Source: an uncultured Fretibacterium sp.
GTDB taxonomy: Bacteria; Synergistota; Synergistia; Synergistales; Aminobacteriaceae
Reading direction: 5' to 3'
NCBI RefSeq assembly: GCF_963548695.1
Contig: NZ_CAUUWA010000053.1
Coordinates: forward strand, 1 to 16,074
Length of the DNA: 16,074 nucleotides
A program made the position numbers and the translations under genes. This document shows, one piece after another, positions 6,288 through 13,478 of this stretch (position 1 is the first letter of the stretch; each line of letters starts with the position of its first letter). Below the pieces are notes generated by a model. It was not told the DNA's origin and did not search any database. It saw only the letters and a program-made list of their open reading frames with translations.

Positions 6288-8339
6288 CTCCAGGGTCTTT
6301 CCAAGCTTTCTGCCCAGTTCCTCCCGCAGGAGGGGTGCGCTCTCAAGCTGAGGGTCCGCCTCCAGGAGCTTCCTTGCCTCGTCCCTCGCCAGGCTCAGAA
6401 GCCTCCCGTCCCGAACAAGATCGGCCACGTGAAAGTCGGTGACCCCGTGCTGGCGGATCCCGCAGACCTCACCGGGGCCTCTTTGTTTCAGATCCTCCTC
6501 GGCGAGGTCGAAGCCGCTGGTGGTCCTGAGCATCGCCTCAATGCGCCCCCTCCCCTCAGGAGAGGTCTCCCCTCCCTCCAGCAGGATGCAGACGCCCTCC
6601 GCACATCCACGGCCAACGCGACCCCGGAGCTGGTGCAGCTGGGCCAGCCCAAACCGCCCGGCATCCTCGACAATCATGACGGCGGCGTTCGGGACGTCCA
6701 GCCCCACTTCAATGACCACGGTCGCCACGAGCAGGTCCGTCTTTCCCCCGGAGAAATCCCTCATGATATTCTCCTTCTCCTCCATGGGGAGGCGGCCGTG
6801 CAGCATGGCGATCCGCGCTTCGGGGAGCAATCTCGAAAGGCGGTCAAAACGGGAGACGACCGCGCGGGATTCCCCCTGCTCCTCGTCCTCGATGAGGGGG
6901 CAGACCCAGTACACCTGCCTTCCCCGGCGGATCTGTTCTCGAACCATGTCGAGGAGCGTTTTCTCCATCCCCGCATCCATGCGGATGGTCTTGATCGGCG
7001 TGCGTCCGGGAGGAAGCTCATCCAGGAGGGAGACCTCCAGGTCCCCGTAGATCGAGAGCACCAGGGTCCGAGGTATCGGCGTGGCGGTCATGACCAGGAC
7101 ATGCGGCGCAGAGGCTTTCGCTATCAGGGAATTTTTCTGCAGCACCCCGAAACGATGCTGTTCGTCCACGATCACCAGTCCCAGCCTGGCGAAGCCCACC
7201 TCATCCCCAAAGACGGCATGCGTGCCGACGACCACCTGAGCGCTCCCATCCCGGATTGCCTCTGCCGTGCTCCTCCGCTCGGCGACCCTCTGCCCTCCCG
7301 TCAAAAGCACGGTCTCGATGCCCTGAGGTTCAAACATCCTCTTGAGGTTGAAATAGTGCTGCTGGGCCAAAATCTCGGTCGGCGCCATGAATACCGACTG
7401 GACCCCGGAGTCGGCCGCCGCCAGAATCGCCGCCGATGCCACGAAGGTCTTTCCCGATCCCACATCCCCCTGAAGCAGACGGTTCATGGGCGTCCTGGAG
7501 TTCATGTCCCCGAGTATCTCGGCGACGGCGCGCCGCTGCGCGCCGGTCGGCACAAATGGGAGACCGGGTCCCATAAGGGCCTGGAATTTCCGTCCGGGCC
7601 TGATGGGGACGGCGTGTCCAGAGGCCGCATACGTTCTGCGGCGCAGCAGAAGGCCAATTTGAAGCAGGAAAAGCTCGTCGAAGGCCAGACGATTCCTGGC
7701 CCTCAGCCAGGAATCTCTGTCCTCCGGGCAATGGAGTTCTCGCACGGCATCCGGCAGAGCCTTCATTCCATGGCGTTTCCGAAGCGAGTCGGGCAGAAAA
7801 TCCGTCAGTTCCCCCCCATAAGACTCCAACACGGCGCCGACCAAACGCCTCGTCCACCTCTGGGACAGTGGAACCGCAAGAGGGTAGACGGGGACGATTC
7901 GCCCCACCGAAGCGGCTCCCTCCCCTTCCAGGATCTCAAACTCCGGGTTGGTTAGCTGGAGGCCGCCGCGATACTCCACCCTTCCGTACAGGGCCAGCCT
8001 CATTCCAGGCCTGAGCTGGAGCTCCAGCCGAGGATTGTTGAACCACACGGCCCTTACGCAGCTGACCCCGTCGGTCAGCGATATGGAAAACGGTCCGGAG
8101 CGATACCCGGCAGGCCGTGCGGATAAGGAGGCGACCTCCGCGACGACCGCGGAGAAGGTATCGGGCCGCAGATCGCCCAGAGGGGTCAGCGTGCGCCGGT
8201 CCTCGTAACGTCGAGGAAAGAAAAAGAGCAGGTCCTCCACAGTAAAAACGCCCAAGCGCGCAAACGCTTGAGCCCGCTTCTCCCCCACTCCGCGAAGAAA
8301 TCGGATCGAGAGCGTCAGCTCCGACAACGAAGATCTCAA
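6270..8339 (-). CDS. recG: ATP-dependent DNA helicase RecG
   Basis: RecG remodels stalled replication forks and branch-migrates Holliday junctions. The product is 689 residues, the usual length. The N-terminal part has FLRGVGEKRAQAF and LLFFFPRRYEDRR, followed by the OB-fold wedge domain (about residues 50-160). Helicase motifs follow in order: QxxQR-type FVPTGAQRRAV, Walker A GDVGSGKT with Lys297, Walker B DEQHRFG at 392-398, motif III MTATPIPRTL, and motif VI QLRGRVGRG from residue 570. The start is TTG 8339, 23 bases after the divIVA stop, with a modest GGGAG upstream, so translation is probably coupled to divIVA. The 3' end forms one arm of the nested repeat element. Confidence 0.97.
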   Translation of the reverse strand: MRSSLSELTLSIRFLRGVGEKRAQAFARLGVFTVEDLLFFFPRRYEDRRTLTPLGDLRPDTFSAVVAEVASLSARPAGYRSGPFSISLTDGVSCVRAVWFNNPRLELQLRPGMRLALYGRVEYRGGLQLTNPEFEILEGEGAASVGRIVPVYPLAVPLSQRWTRRLVGAVLESYGGELTDFLPDSLRKRHGMKALPDAVRELHCPEDRDSWLRARNRLAFDELFLLQIGLLLRRRTYAASGHAVPIRPGRKFQALMGPGLPFVPTGAQRRAVAEILGDMNSRTPMNRLLQGDVGSGKTFVASAAILAAADSGVQSVFMAPTEILAQQHYFNLKRMFEPQGIETVLLTGGQRVAERRSTAEAIRDGSAQVVVGTHAVFGDEVGFARLGLVIVDEQHRFGVLQKNSLIAKASAPHVLVMTATPIPRTLVLSIYGDLEVSLLDELPPGRTPIKTIRMDAGMEKTLLDMVREQIRRGRQVYWVCPLIEDEEQGESRAVVSRFDRLSRLLPEARIAMLHGRLPMEEKENIMRDFSGGKTDLLVATVVIEVGLDVPNAAVMIVEDAGRFGLAQLHQLRGRVGRGCAEGVCILLEGGETSPEGRGRIEAMLRTTSGFDLAEEDLKQRGPGEVCGIRQHGVTDFHVADLVRDGRLLSLARDEARKLLEADPQLESAPLLREELGRKLGKTLELAGTA

Positions 8340-8362
8340 ATTCAGAAGATCTCCCGGCGGCC

Positions 8363-9139
8363 TCAGGGATTCGCAGGAGGTTCCTCCGTTCCCCCCTGTT
8401 CCCTCCCCATCTCGAGTTCAAATTCCTGCTGCGCCTTATCCACCATCTGTCCAAAGTCGATCAGAAGGGAGACGGTATCCCTCAAGAACTGCTGTTTTTT
8501 CAAATTGAGAAAACGCAGACGCCCCTCGTAGGCCTCGAGCTCGGTCGAGGACTGCTCTATAATACGCCTGGCTTCAATACGGGCTGCCACAAGTGTTTCC
8601 TCGATTTCCTCCGATGCCTTTTTCCTGCGATCCGCGATCTCCTGCTCCAGATTGTCCCAGTTCGTCTGCGCCTTCTGACGAATCTCCTGGGCCTCCCGAA
8701 CGATGCCGGAGGCCGTTGCGCGGGCCTCGGACAAAAGATCCTTCGCGGACCTGTCCGCCTCCTCCAGGCGCTCCTGGACCTCAAGATCCAGATCCTCGAG
8801 CCTCACCTTGACCTCCGCGACCTGGGCTTCGGCATCGAGACGGGCCTGCTCAAGGATCCGCTCCCTCTCAAGGTGGGCCTGATCCTCCATCTCCTTGGCA
8901 CTCTTGCGCGCCTGGATCAGGGCATCCTTGATCATGTCCGTCATGGACTCCTGTTTTTTGACGTAGGCCTCGAGTTCCTCTATGCGCCGCTCCCTCTCGT
9001 TCAGACGCAGGGCATACGCCTCAATGTCATCCGCCACTTGGTTCAGGAACTCCTCGACCTCCGGGATGGCATAGCCCCCAAAGGAGGCCTTCTTAAAGGT
9101 GACCAGTTCAACGTCCTTGGCGGTCAAAAGATCCGGCAT
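8363..9139 (-). CDS. divIVA: DivIVA-domain cell division / polarity protein
   Basis: The product is 258 residues from ATG 9139. The N-terminal DivIVA lipid-binding domain is clear (DLLTAKDVELVTFKKASFGG, then YAIPEVEEFLNQVADDIEAY). It is followed by about 200 residues of nearly continuous coiled coil rich in Glu, Arg, Ala and Lys. DivIVA proteins bind curved membrane at septa and poles and recruit division or wall-synthesis factors. ATG 9139 has AGGAGG 9 bases upstream; the frame stays open further up, but those codons lack the family N-terminus. The gene overlaps the 3' end of sepF by 32 bases, which suggests coupled translation. Confidence 0.93.
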   Translation of the reverse strand: MPDLLTAKDVELVTFKKASFGGYAIPEVEEFLNQVADDIEAYALRLNERERRIEELEAYVKKQESMTDMIKDALIQARKSAKEMEDQAHLERERILEQARLDAEAQVAEVKVRLEDLDLEVQERLEEADRSAKDLLSEARATASGIVREAQEIRQKAQTNWDNLEQEIADRRKKASEEIEETLVAARIEARRIIEQSSTELEAYEGRLRFLNLKKQQFLRDTVSLLIDFGQMVDKAQQEFELEMGREQGGTEEPPANP

Positions 9140-9551
9140 TCCCCAGCGCCTCCTCAGCCCATTCCTCGAACATGCCTTCATGCGGCGTCACAATGTAAAA
9201 GGCGGGCTCGATAAATTCCATCCGCCCTTTATGGGCAAAAGCAACCCCGCCCATGAAGTTGATGAAAGGACGTCCTATCTCTTCAAAGCTCTGAGGATCC
9301 AGCTCGTGCAGATCCAGGAGAATCATGACGCCATCCAGCAGAATGTCGCGAAGCCTCAGCTTGATCTCCTCGGAGGGAACCCCCTTGAAGAAGACCATCC
9401 TCAATGGAGCCTGCGGCCGCGTCTCCTCCCGCTTCCGCCCAGAGTGCATTTTCTTGAAGGGCTGGGGCTTTTCTCCATACTGTTCCTGCTCCTCGGGTTC
9501 ATCATAGTCCTCATCGCCGTAAAATCCCAGGAGCTGCATCAATTTCCTCAC
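9108..9551 (-). CDS. sepF: Cell division protein SepF
   Basis: SepF tethers FtsZ filaments to the membrane and aligns the Z ring. The 147-residue product has the expected layout: a short amphipathic membrane-anchor helix (MRKLMQLLGFYG), an acidic linker (DEDYDEPEEQEQ), and the conserved domain (about residues 50-130) with VFFKGVPSEEIKLRLRDILL and RPFINFMGGVAFAHKG. The GTG start at 9551 has AGGAGG 9 bases upstream and gives the family-like N-terminus; ATG at 9539 is the alternative. Its end overlaps divIVA. It has its own predicted promoter in the short gap after yggS. Confidence 0.93.
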   Translation of the reverse strand: MRKLMQLLGFYGDEDYDEPEEQEQYGEKPQPFKKMHSGRKREETRPQAPLRMVFFKGVPSEEIKLRLRDILLDGVMILLDLHELDPQSFEEIGRPFINFMGGVAFAHKGRMEFIEPAFYIVTPHEGMFEEWAEEALGNAGSFDRQGR

Positions 9552-9588
9552 CGGTCTCTTCCTCCTCGAACAGGATGTGACCTGCCAT
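9511..9588 (-). CDS. Possible 25-residue leader ORF overlapping the sepF start
   Basis: ATG 9588 with GAGG 11 bases before it opens a 25-codon acidic frame (MAGHILFEEEETGEEID then AAPGILRR). It ends inside sepF in another frame, so the sepF start lies within it. It could couple translation to sepF or could be chance. No homologue is recognised. Confidence 0.2.
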   Translation of the reverse strand: MAGHILFEEEETGEEIDAAPGILRR

Positions 9589-9604
9589 ATGTTTTCCTCA
9601 TTAG

Positions 9605-9613
9605 ACTATAACA
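9605..9613 (-). promoter_or_regulatory. Extended -10 promoter upstream of sepF
   Basis: The minus strand reads TGTTATAGT, five of six -10 bases plus the TGn extension. No good -35 lies at 17 bases. Predicted start is near 9598, about 47 bases before the sepF GTG. It would let sepF-divIVA-recG be transcribed apart from yggS. Confidence 0.5.
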
Positions 9614-9640
9614 TGTATCGGGGGGAAAATCATAAGAAGG

Positions 9641-10321
9641 TCAACGAGGCCCAAAAAGCGCCGTCCCGATGCGAACCATCGTGCTACCCTCCAGGATCCC
9701 CCACTCGAAATCTCCGCTCATCCCCATGGAGAGGATCGGCAGTTCCCGGCCGGAAGAGAAGCGGGCCCGGTCCAAAAGCTCCCTCAGGGAGGCAAAGGCC
9801 CTCCTCACCTGCGATTCGTCGTCCGTCAGCGGACCGATGGTCATCAATCCTTGCAGGACCAGATGCTGAGAGTTCAGGACACGATCCAGCAACTCCGGAA
9901 AACCTCCGGGATCGATCCCCGTCTTACTCGCCTCCCCGGCGGTGTTGACCTCGATCAGCACCGGAAGGGAGCGGCTGAGCTCCATGGCGATACGATCCAA
10001 GGTCAAGGCGATCCCCATGGAGTCGACAGAATCCACGCTGTCGAACACCTCGACCGCTTTGCGAGCCTTGTTCTTCTGAAGATGACCAATCAGCCGCCAT
10101 TCGAGCTTCGACTCGGAGTCCCATGACGTTTTCTTGGTAAGGGCCTCCTGCACCCGATTCTCTCCGATGGCATCGATAAGGGGCGCGGCACGGCGCATCT
10201 CCTCCACGGTCCGAGTCTTGGTCACTCCCACGAGCCGGATCTCGGAGGCTCTTCTGCCGGCCCGTTCGGCGCAGCACGCTATCCGCTCTCTCACTAGCGA
10301 AACGTTGTCTTCAATGGTCAT
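9641..10321 (-). CDS. yggS: YggS/YlmE-family pyridoxal phosphate homeostasis protein
   Basis: This is a cytoplasmic PLP-binding alanine-racemase-fold protein that controls PLP and amino-acid pools and has no strong catalytic activity of its own. The 226-residue product is full length. Lys35 in LVGVTKTRTVEEM is the PLP lysine. Other signatures are IGENRVQEALTKK, WRLIGHLQKNKARKAV, GLMTIGPLTDDE, and the phosphate-binding end LSMGMSGDFEWGILEGSTMV with RIGTALFG. ATG 10321 has AGGAG 10 bases upstream. The gene starts 13 bases after the HlyD-like gene stops. yggS next to sepF is a conserved arrangement in Firmicutes and related phyla. Confidence 0.95.
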   Translation of the reverse strand: MTIEDNVSLVRERIACCAERAGRRASEIRLVGVTKTRTVEEMRRAAPLIDAIGENRVQEALTKKTSWDSESKLEWRLIGHLQKNKARKAVEVFDSVDSVDSMGIALTLDRIAMELSRSLPVLIEVNTAGEASKTGIDPGGFPELLDRVLNSQHLVLQGLMTIGPLTDDESQVRRAFASLRELLDRARFSSGRELPILSMGMSGDFEWGILEGSTMVRIGTALFGPR

Positions 10322-10334
10322 GCTCTCGTCACTC

Positions 10335-11276
10335 CTACCAGAGCCTGATGACGCCGGACAGGGTTTTGTCGGCGTGCAGGATCAATTTATTCCCGGGCAT
10401 CACGCCTTTGGTGATGAAAAAATGCTTCTCGTCGGCAGGAAAACCCTCGACGTCCTGGGACAGGACTCGACTTCCCTGTACGACAAAGACCAAGTTTCTG
10501 CCGTCCCGGGTCACGACCGCCGTGTCCGGAACCATGACGCCCTGAAGATCTCCGGTAATGACCCGGCAGGAAAAGGCACGGGAATACAGAACAGAGGCGG
10601 GGAAAAAAGGCAATCTCAGGCAAACCTTGATCTTCTGTCCCGAAAATTTTACGGCGACGACCTCCGCTCCCCTGTCCTTCCCGTCCGGTTCCATACGGAT
10701 TTTTATCGTAGCATTCTTGCGCTGCAGACTGCGCTCGATCGAAGGACTGCAATCAAGGTAGGCGATGCAACGCAAAAATTGCGGCTGAGGCACCAATTTG
10801 CCCACCGGCGCCCCCTTCCGCAGCTGAGTCCCGTTCTCCAAAAGGACGGCCGACCTGAAAAACGGGAACGGAGCGAACTCCGGCCAGAGGCGCGAATAGA
10901 CCCAATGCCCCTCCTGTCCATCCAGCGCCGGGAAAAAATAGCCCGGAGAGGAAACCTTCACGGCAACTCCGTCCAACGCCGCCACGACCTCCCCCTTCGA
11001 CACCCTTCGGGGGAGCGGGGAGAGGTACGTGAGGACGCCGTCCCGAGGGGCGTAGACAAGCTGCTCGTCCCACAGCAGGATCCCGTCCAGCGGCTGCTCC
11101 TCGATATAGCCAACGGCAACGGCCTCAATGATCTCAGGATGAAGCAGCCGATAATTTTCGAGCCAGATGAGGTAAAGCTTGGCCACTCCGACGAAGATCA
11201 GCAGGAAAGCCGTATAGTAGGCCAGCCGTCCGAAGAGCCCGCTCTCTCCCCTCGTATTTCCGCCCTCCGGCTCCAT
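10335..11276 (-). CDS. HlyD-like single-pass membrane protein
   Basis: The product is 313 residues from ATG 11276. It has a short polar N-terminus, one membrane segment at about residues 18-38 (LAYYTAFLLIFVGVAKLYLI), then a periplasm- or outside-facing domain. The pattern (LVYAPRDGVLTYL, KGEVVAAL, VKVSSPGYF) resembles the biotinyl-lipoyl-like half-motifs of HlyD/membrane-fusion proteins, and the C-terminal part has VMVPDTAVVTRDGRNLVFVV as in adaptor proteins. There is no long coiled-coil hairpin and no transporter gene nearby, so an efflux role is doubtful. A similar gene directly upstream of yggS-sepF is common in Clostridia-like genomes (from memory). The start follows the folE2 stop by 7 bases; the nearest AGGAGG is only 2 bases from the ATG, so an upstream GGAGC or coupling may serve. 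Confidence 0.7.
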   Translation of the reverse strand: MEPEGGNTRGESGLFGRLAYYTAFLLIFVGVAKLYLIWLENYRLLHPEIIEAVAVGYIEEQPLDGILLWDEQLVYAPRDGVLTYLSPLPRRVSKGEVVAALDGVAVKVSSPGYFFPALDGQEGHWVYSRLWPEFAPFPFFRSAVLLENGTQLRKGAPVGKLVPQPQFLRCIAYLDCSPSIERSLQRKNATIKIRMEPDGKDRGAEVVAVKFSGQKIKVCLRLPFFPASVLYSRAFSCRVITGDLQGVMVPDTAVVTRDGRNLVFVVQGSRVLSQDVEGFPADEKHFFITKGVMPGNKLILHADKTLSGVIRLW

Positions 11277-11283
11277 GCCCTCC

Positions 11284-12060
11284 TCAGCTCCTCTTGTCCC
11301 GAACCAGCTCGGCGAAGGCGTCGTGACGGTGGATGCTCTCCGCACTGGCGACCGATATATCGTACCAGACGATCCGGTCATCTCGGTCGAGAGCCACGGC
11401 AAGCTCTCGCGCAAGGTCCTCGACAAAACGGGGCGTTTCGTAGGCCCGCTCGGTCACGAACTTCTCATCCTCCCGCTTCAGGAGGGTATAGAGCGGGGTC
11501 GAGGAAGCATCCTCGACCGTTCGGATCAGTTCCTCGAACCAGACGAGCCCTGAGCTGCGGACCTTCAGGCGGACGAAGGCACGCTGATTGTGCGCCCCCA
11601 TCCTCGAGATCTCCTTCGAGCAGGGACAGAGCGTCTGCACGGGAACTCCGACGCCAACCTTCATGTCAAACTCGCTGCCGCAACTGATTCCCTCCAAACT
11701 GGCCTCATATCGCATAAAGCTCTCAATGCCGGATACCGGGGCCTTCTTACGGACAAAATAGGGAAAATCGAACCTTATGGAGGCCTCCGAGGCATCCAGC
11801 TTCGAGCGCAGATGCTCGGCCAGCGCCCTGAGGGTCGTCATCGATACCTTTCCTTTATACTCCTCCAGGGTCTCGATGAAGCGGCTCATGTGGGTTCCCC
11901 GATACTCGTGGGGAAGCAGCACGCTCATGGAGACCGACGCGATGGTTGATTGCGTTCCGTTCAGCGGGTCCATGACGGTGATGGGATAATTGACGTCGCG
12001 CACCCCTACGCGGTCGATCGCGATATTGCGCAGGTCCCTTTCCCTCTGTACGTCCTTCAC
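11284..12060 (-). CDS. folE2: GTP cyclohydrolase IB (FolE2/MptA family)
   Basis: FolE2 converts GTP to 7,8-dihydroneopterin triphosphate, the entry point for folate and queuosine synthesis, using various divalent metals rather than strictly zinc. The 258-residue product has IDRVGVRDVNYPI near the start, the catalytic/metal Cys region TLCPCSKEIS (Cys145 and Cys147) followed by GAHNQR with His157, and VWFEELIRTVEDASSTPLY. These are diagnostic of FolE2 and not of FolE1. The start is GTG 12060, sharing GTGA with the queD stop. The frame is open up to 12387, but that part is queD sequence read in the wrong frame. A queD-folE2 pair argues that this copy feeds queuosine (preQ0) synthesis. Confidence 0.95.
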   Translation of the reverse strand: MKDVQRERDLRNIAIDRVGVRDVNYPITVMDPLNGTQSTIASVSMSVLLPHEYRGTHMSRFIETLEEYKGKVSMTTLRALAEHLRSKLDASEASIRFDFPYFVRKKAPVSGIESFMRYEASLEGISCGSEFDMKVGVGVPVQTLCPCSKEISRMGAHNQRAFVRLKVRSSGLVWFEELIRTVEDASSTPLYTLLKREDEKFVTERAYETPRFVEDLARELAVALDRDDRIVWYDISVASAESIHRHDAFAELVRDKRS

Positions 12061-12449
12061 GGTCGCCCTTCGCCCCCCATCCGGCCGGTCCGGTCCGAAG
12101 CGCTCAGGACGACGCAGCTGGTCGCAGTCTCCCAGAGCCAGACCTCGTGCAGACGACAGTTGGGCAGGGAGAGTGGAGCCTCTATTTGATCCCATATCCA
12201 TTGGGCGATGTTCTCCGCCGTGGGCTGCGGGATGGTATCGTTGATGTAGGTATGATCGAGCCGTGAGACGACGCGCTCCTTGACGATAGCGGAGAGCTCG
12301 CAGAAGTCGAGGATCATCCCCTCCGTATCCGGCGTCCCCTCGAGGACGACGGCCAAACGATAGGTGTGCCCGTGCAGGGCCTCGCACTTCCCGTGATACC
12401 GGACGAGATTGTGCGCTGCGTCAAACGTGAACTCCTTACGAAGTAACAT
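12057..12449 (-). CDS. queD: 6-carboxy-5,6,7,8-tetrahydropterin synthase QueD
   Basis: QueD turns dihydroneopterin triphosphate into 6-carboxytetrahydropterin, the second step of preQ0/queuosine synthesis. The 130-residue product belongs to the 6-pyruvoyl-tetrahydropterin synthase family. Zinc ligands are His13 in FDAAHNL and His26 and His28 in LHGHTY; Cys22 in GKCEALHGH is the catalytic cysteine typical of QueD. LDHTYIND and PTAENIAQWIW complete the active site. ATG 12449 has AAGGAG 5 bases upstream. Its TGA overlaps the GTG of folE2. queC, queE and queF are not in the window. Confidence 0.96.
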   Translation of the reverse strand: MLLRKEFTFDAAHNLVRYHGKCEALHGHTYRLAVVLEGTPDTEGMILDFCELSAIVKERVVSRLDHTYINDTIPQPTAENIAQWIWDQIEAPLSLPNCRLHEVWLWETATSCVVLSASDRTGRMGGEGRP

Positions 12450-12462
12450 GGCCTCTCCTTAA

Positions 12463-12480
12463 AACGAATCCGGATCCGTT
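12463..12480. promoter_or_regulatory. Near-perfect palindrome next to the queD ribosome binding site
   Basis: AACGAATCC followed directly by GGATCCGTT pairs in 8 of 9 positions, and the ninth is a G-U pair in the minus-strand RNA. It ends a few bases upstream of the queD AAGGAG. It could be an operator or a small hairpin controlling translation. It does not match the preQ1 riboswitch consensus. Confidence 0.35.
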
Positions 12481-12565
12481 CAAAGCTCGTACTCGAAAAA
12501 GAGCGTTCCCGAAAAACAAACGACAGGAGCTGAATCTTCCTTTTCCCAAGCCTCAATCGTCTCAA

Positions 12566-12571
12566 ATTATA
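12566..12571 (-). promoter_or_regulatory. Candidate -10 box for the queD operon
   Basis: The minus strand has a perfect TATAAT in the 165-base gap before queD, preceded directly by TG. No good -35 is seen at 16-18 bases. The leader would be about 110 bases. It probably drives queD-folE2 and perhaps the HlyD-like and yggS genes, which follow without gaps. Confidence 0.45.
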
Positions 12572-12614
12572 CATGATTCTCCCAAGTCGTAGGGCGAGGG
12601 GTCGTGAGGACCGT

Positions 12615-13478
12615 TCATGTCTTCCAGCGATTGTGCATCCAGAACCACAGATCCGGCCTCGGGGCGATGATCTTCTCCAGGGCCCGGTTCACCTCCAGGG
12701 TCAGCAATTCCGCCCTGCGGAGCCTGTTTCGCTCATCCGGCAGGGGCAGTGGAGGAAAGAAGCGCACCCTGTGCTTGAAGGGCGCCAGGCGGTAGATCCC
12801 GACCGGAACGATGGGGACGGAAGCCAGGCTCGAAAGCACGGCTGGCCCTGTGGTATTGGTGCATTCATGCCCCATGAAGGGCAGCCGCACCCCGCCCAGC
12901 CAGGAGATGTCCGCGAGAAGGGCGATATGCGCGCCCGCCCTCAGGAGGCGTACGAACTCCAGGGTGGAGGTACCCTTGGGCAACAGGCCTATGCCGCAGC
13001 GCTCCCGATATTCCCTGAGCAGGTCGGAGATGCCGCGGTCATGGATCTCCTGCGAGACGATATGAAAGCTGGGACCTCCATCGCGTCTGCATACCTGCGC
13101 GTACCAGGCCGCTAGGAGCTCCCAGTTTCCAAAATGCGCGCTCAGAAAAAGGGCGCCCCTGCCCTGCGACCGGCACTCTTCCACCCAATGGAACCCCTCG
13201 ACCTCCTCGACCCAGTGCAAGGCCTGCCGAGGATCCCGCTGCAGGACCATGAGCTCCGTTACGGTCCAGGCCAGATGCCCGTAAAGCTGCCGCCGGACGC
13301 GGACCCGCCACGCACGATCCCTGTCAGGGTATACGAGGCTCAGGTTGGAGTCTATTCGTCCCTTACGGGGAGCGATGACATCGAGCGCGGCACTGAAGAA
13401 GGCGGCCGTCGCCCGCGCCCTCCAGCCGGGGGCGGCCAAAGCCTGAAAACGCCTCAATATCCAGGACGCAGGGGTCAA
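12615..13478 (-). CDS. LpxL/LpxM-type lysophospholipid/lipid A acyltransferase family protein
   Basis: Members of this family transfer acyl chains from acyl-ACP to lipid A precursors (Kdo2-lipid IVA) or related glycolipids at the inner membrane. The 287-residue product has the catalytic HX4E motif as His115 and Glu120 in LSAHFGNWELLAAW. It also has the family stretches LLPKGTSTLEFVRLL, LADISWLGGVRLPFMG and the typical C-terminal end PDLWFWMHNRWK. An N-terminal membrane segment is weak. TTG 13478 is used: it shares TTGA with the stop of the glycosyltransferase gene and has GGAGGG upstream. The coupling implies a shared envelope glycolipid pathway. The exact acceptor cannot be told from sequence. 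Confidence 0.88.
   Translation of the reverse strand: MTPASWILRRFQALAAPGWRARATAAFFSAALDVIAPRKGRIDSNLSLVYPDRDRAWRVRVRRQLYGHLAWTVTELMVLQRDPRQALHWVEEVEGFHWVEECRSQGRGALFLSAHFGNWELLAAWYAQVCRRDGGPSFHIVSQEIHDRGISDLLREYRERCGIGLLPKGTSTLEFVRLLRAGAHIALLADISWLGGVRLPFMGHECTNTTGPAVLSSLASVPIVPVGIYRLAPFKHRVRFFPPLPLPDERNRLRRAELLTLEVNRALEKIIAPRPDLWFWMHNRWKT

Noticed and set aside
6264..7955. A 563-codon open frame on the plus strand
   Set aside because: It is antisense to recG, whose motifs are all intact; no recognisable domain.
9140..9181. Longer DivIVA N-terminus from 9181
   Set aside because: The residues are not DivIVA-like and ATG 9139 has a strong AGGAGG at proper spacing.
10134..11687. A 517-codon open frame on the plus strand
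   Set aside because: It is antisense to the HlyD-like, yggS and folE2 genes; no domain recognised.
12061..12387. Longer FolE2 N-terminus from 12387
   Set aside because: This part is queD sequence in another frame; the GTG at 12060 gives the normal family length.
12450..12614. preQ1 riboswitch before queD
   Set aside because: No preQ1 aptamer pattern (small pseudoknot with A-rich tail) is visible, only an 18-base palindrome.
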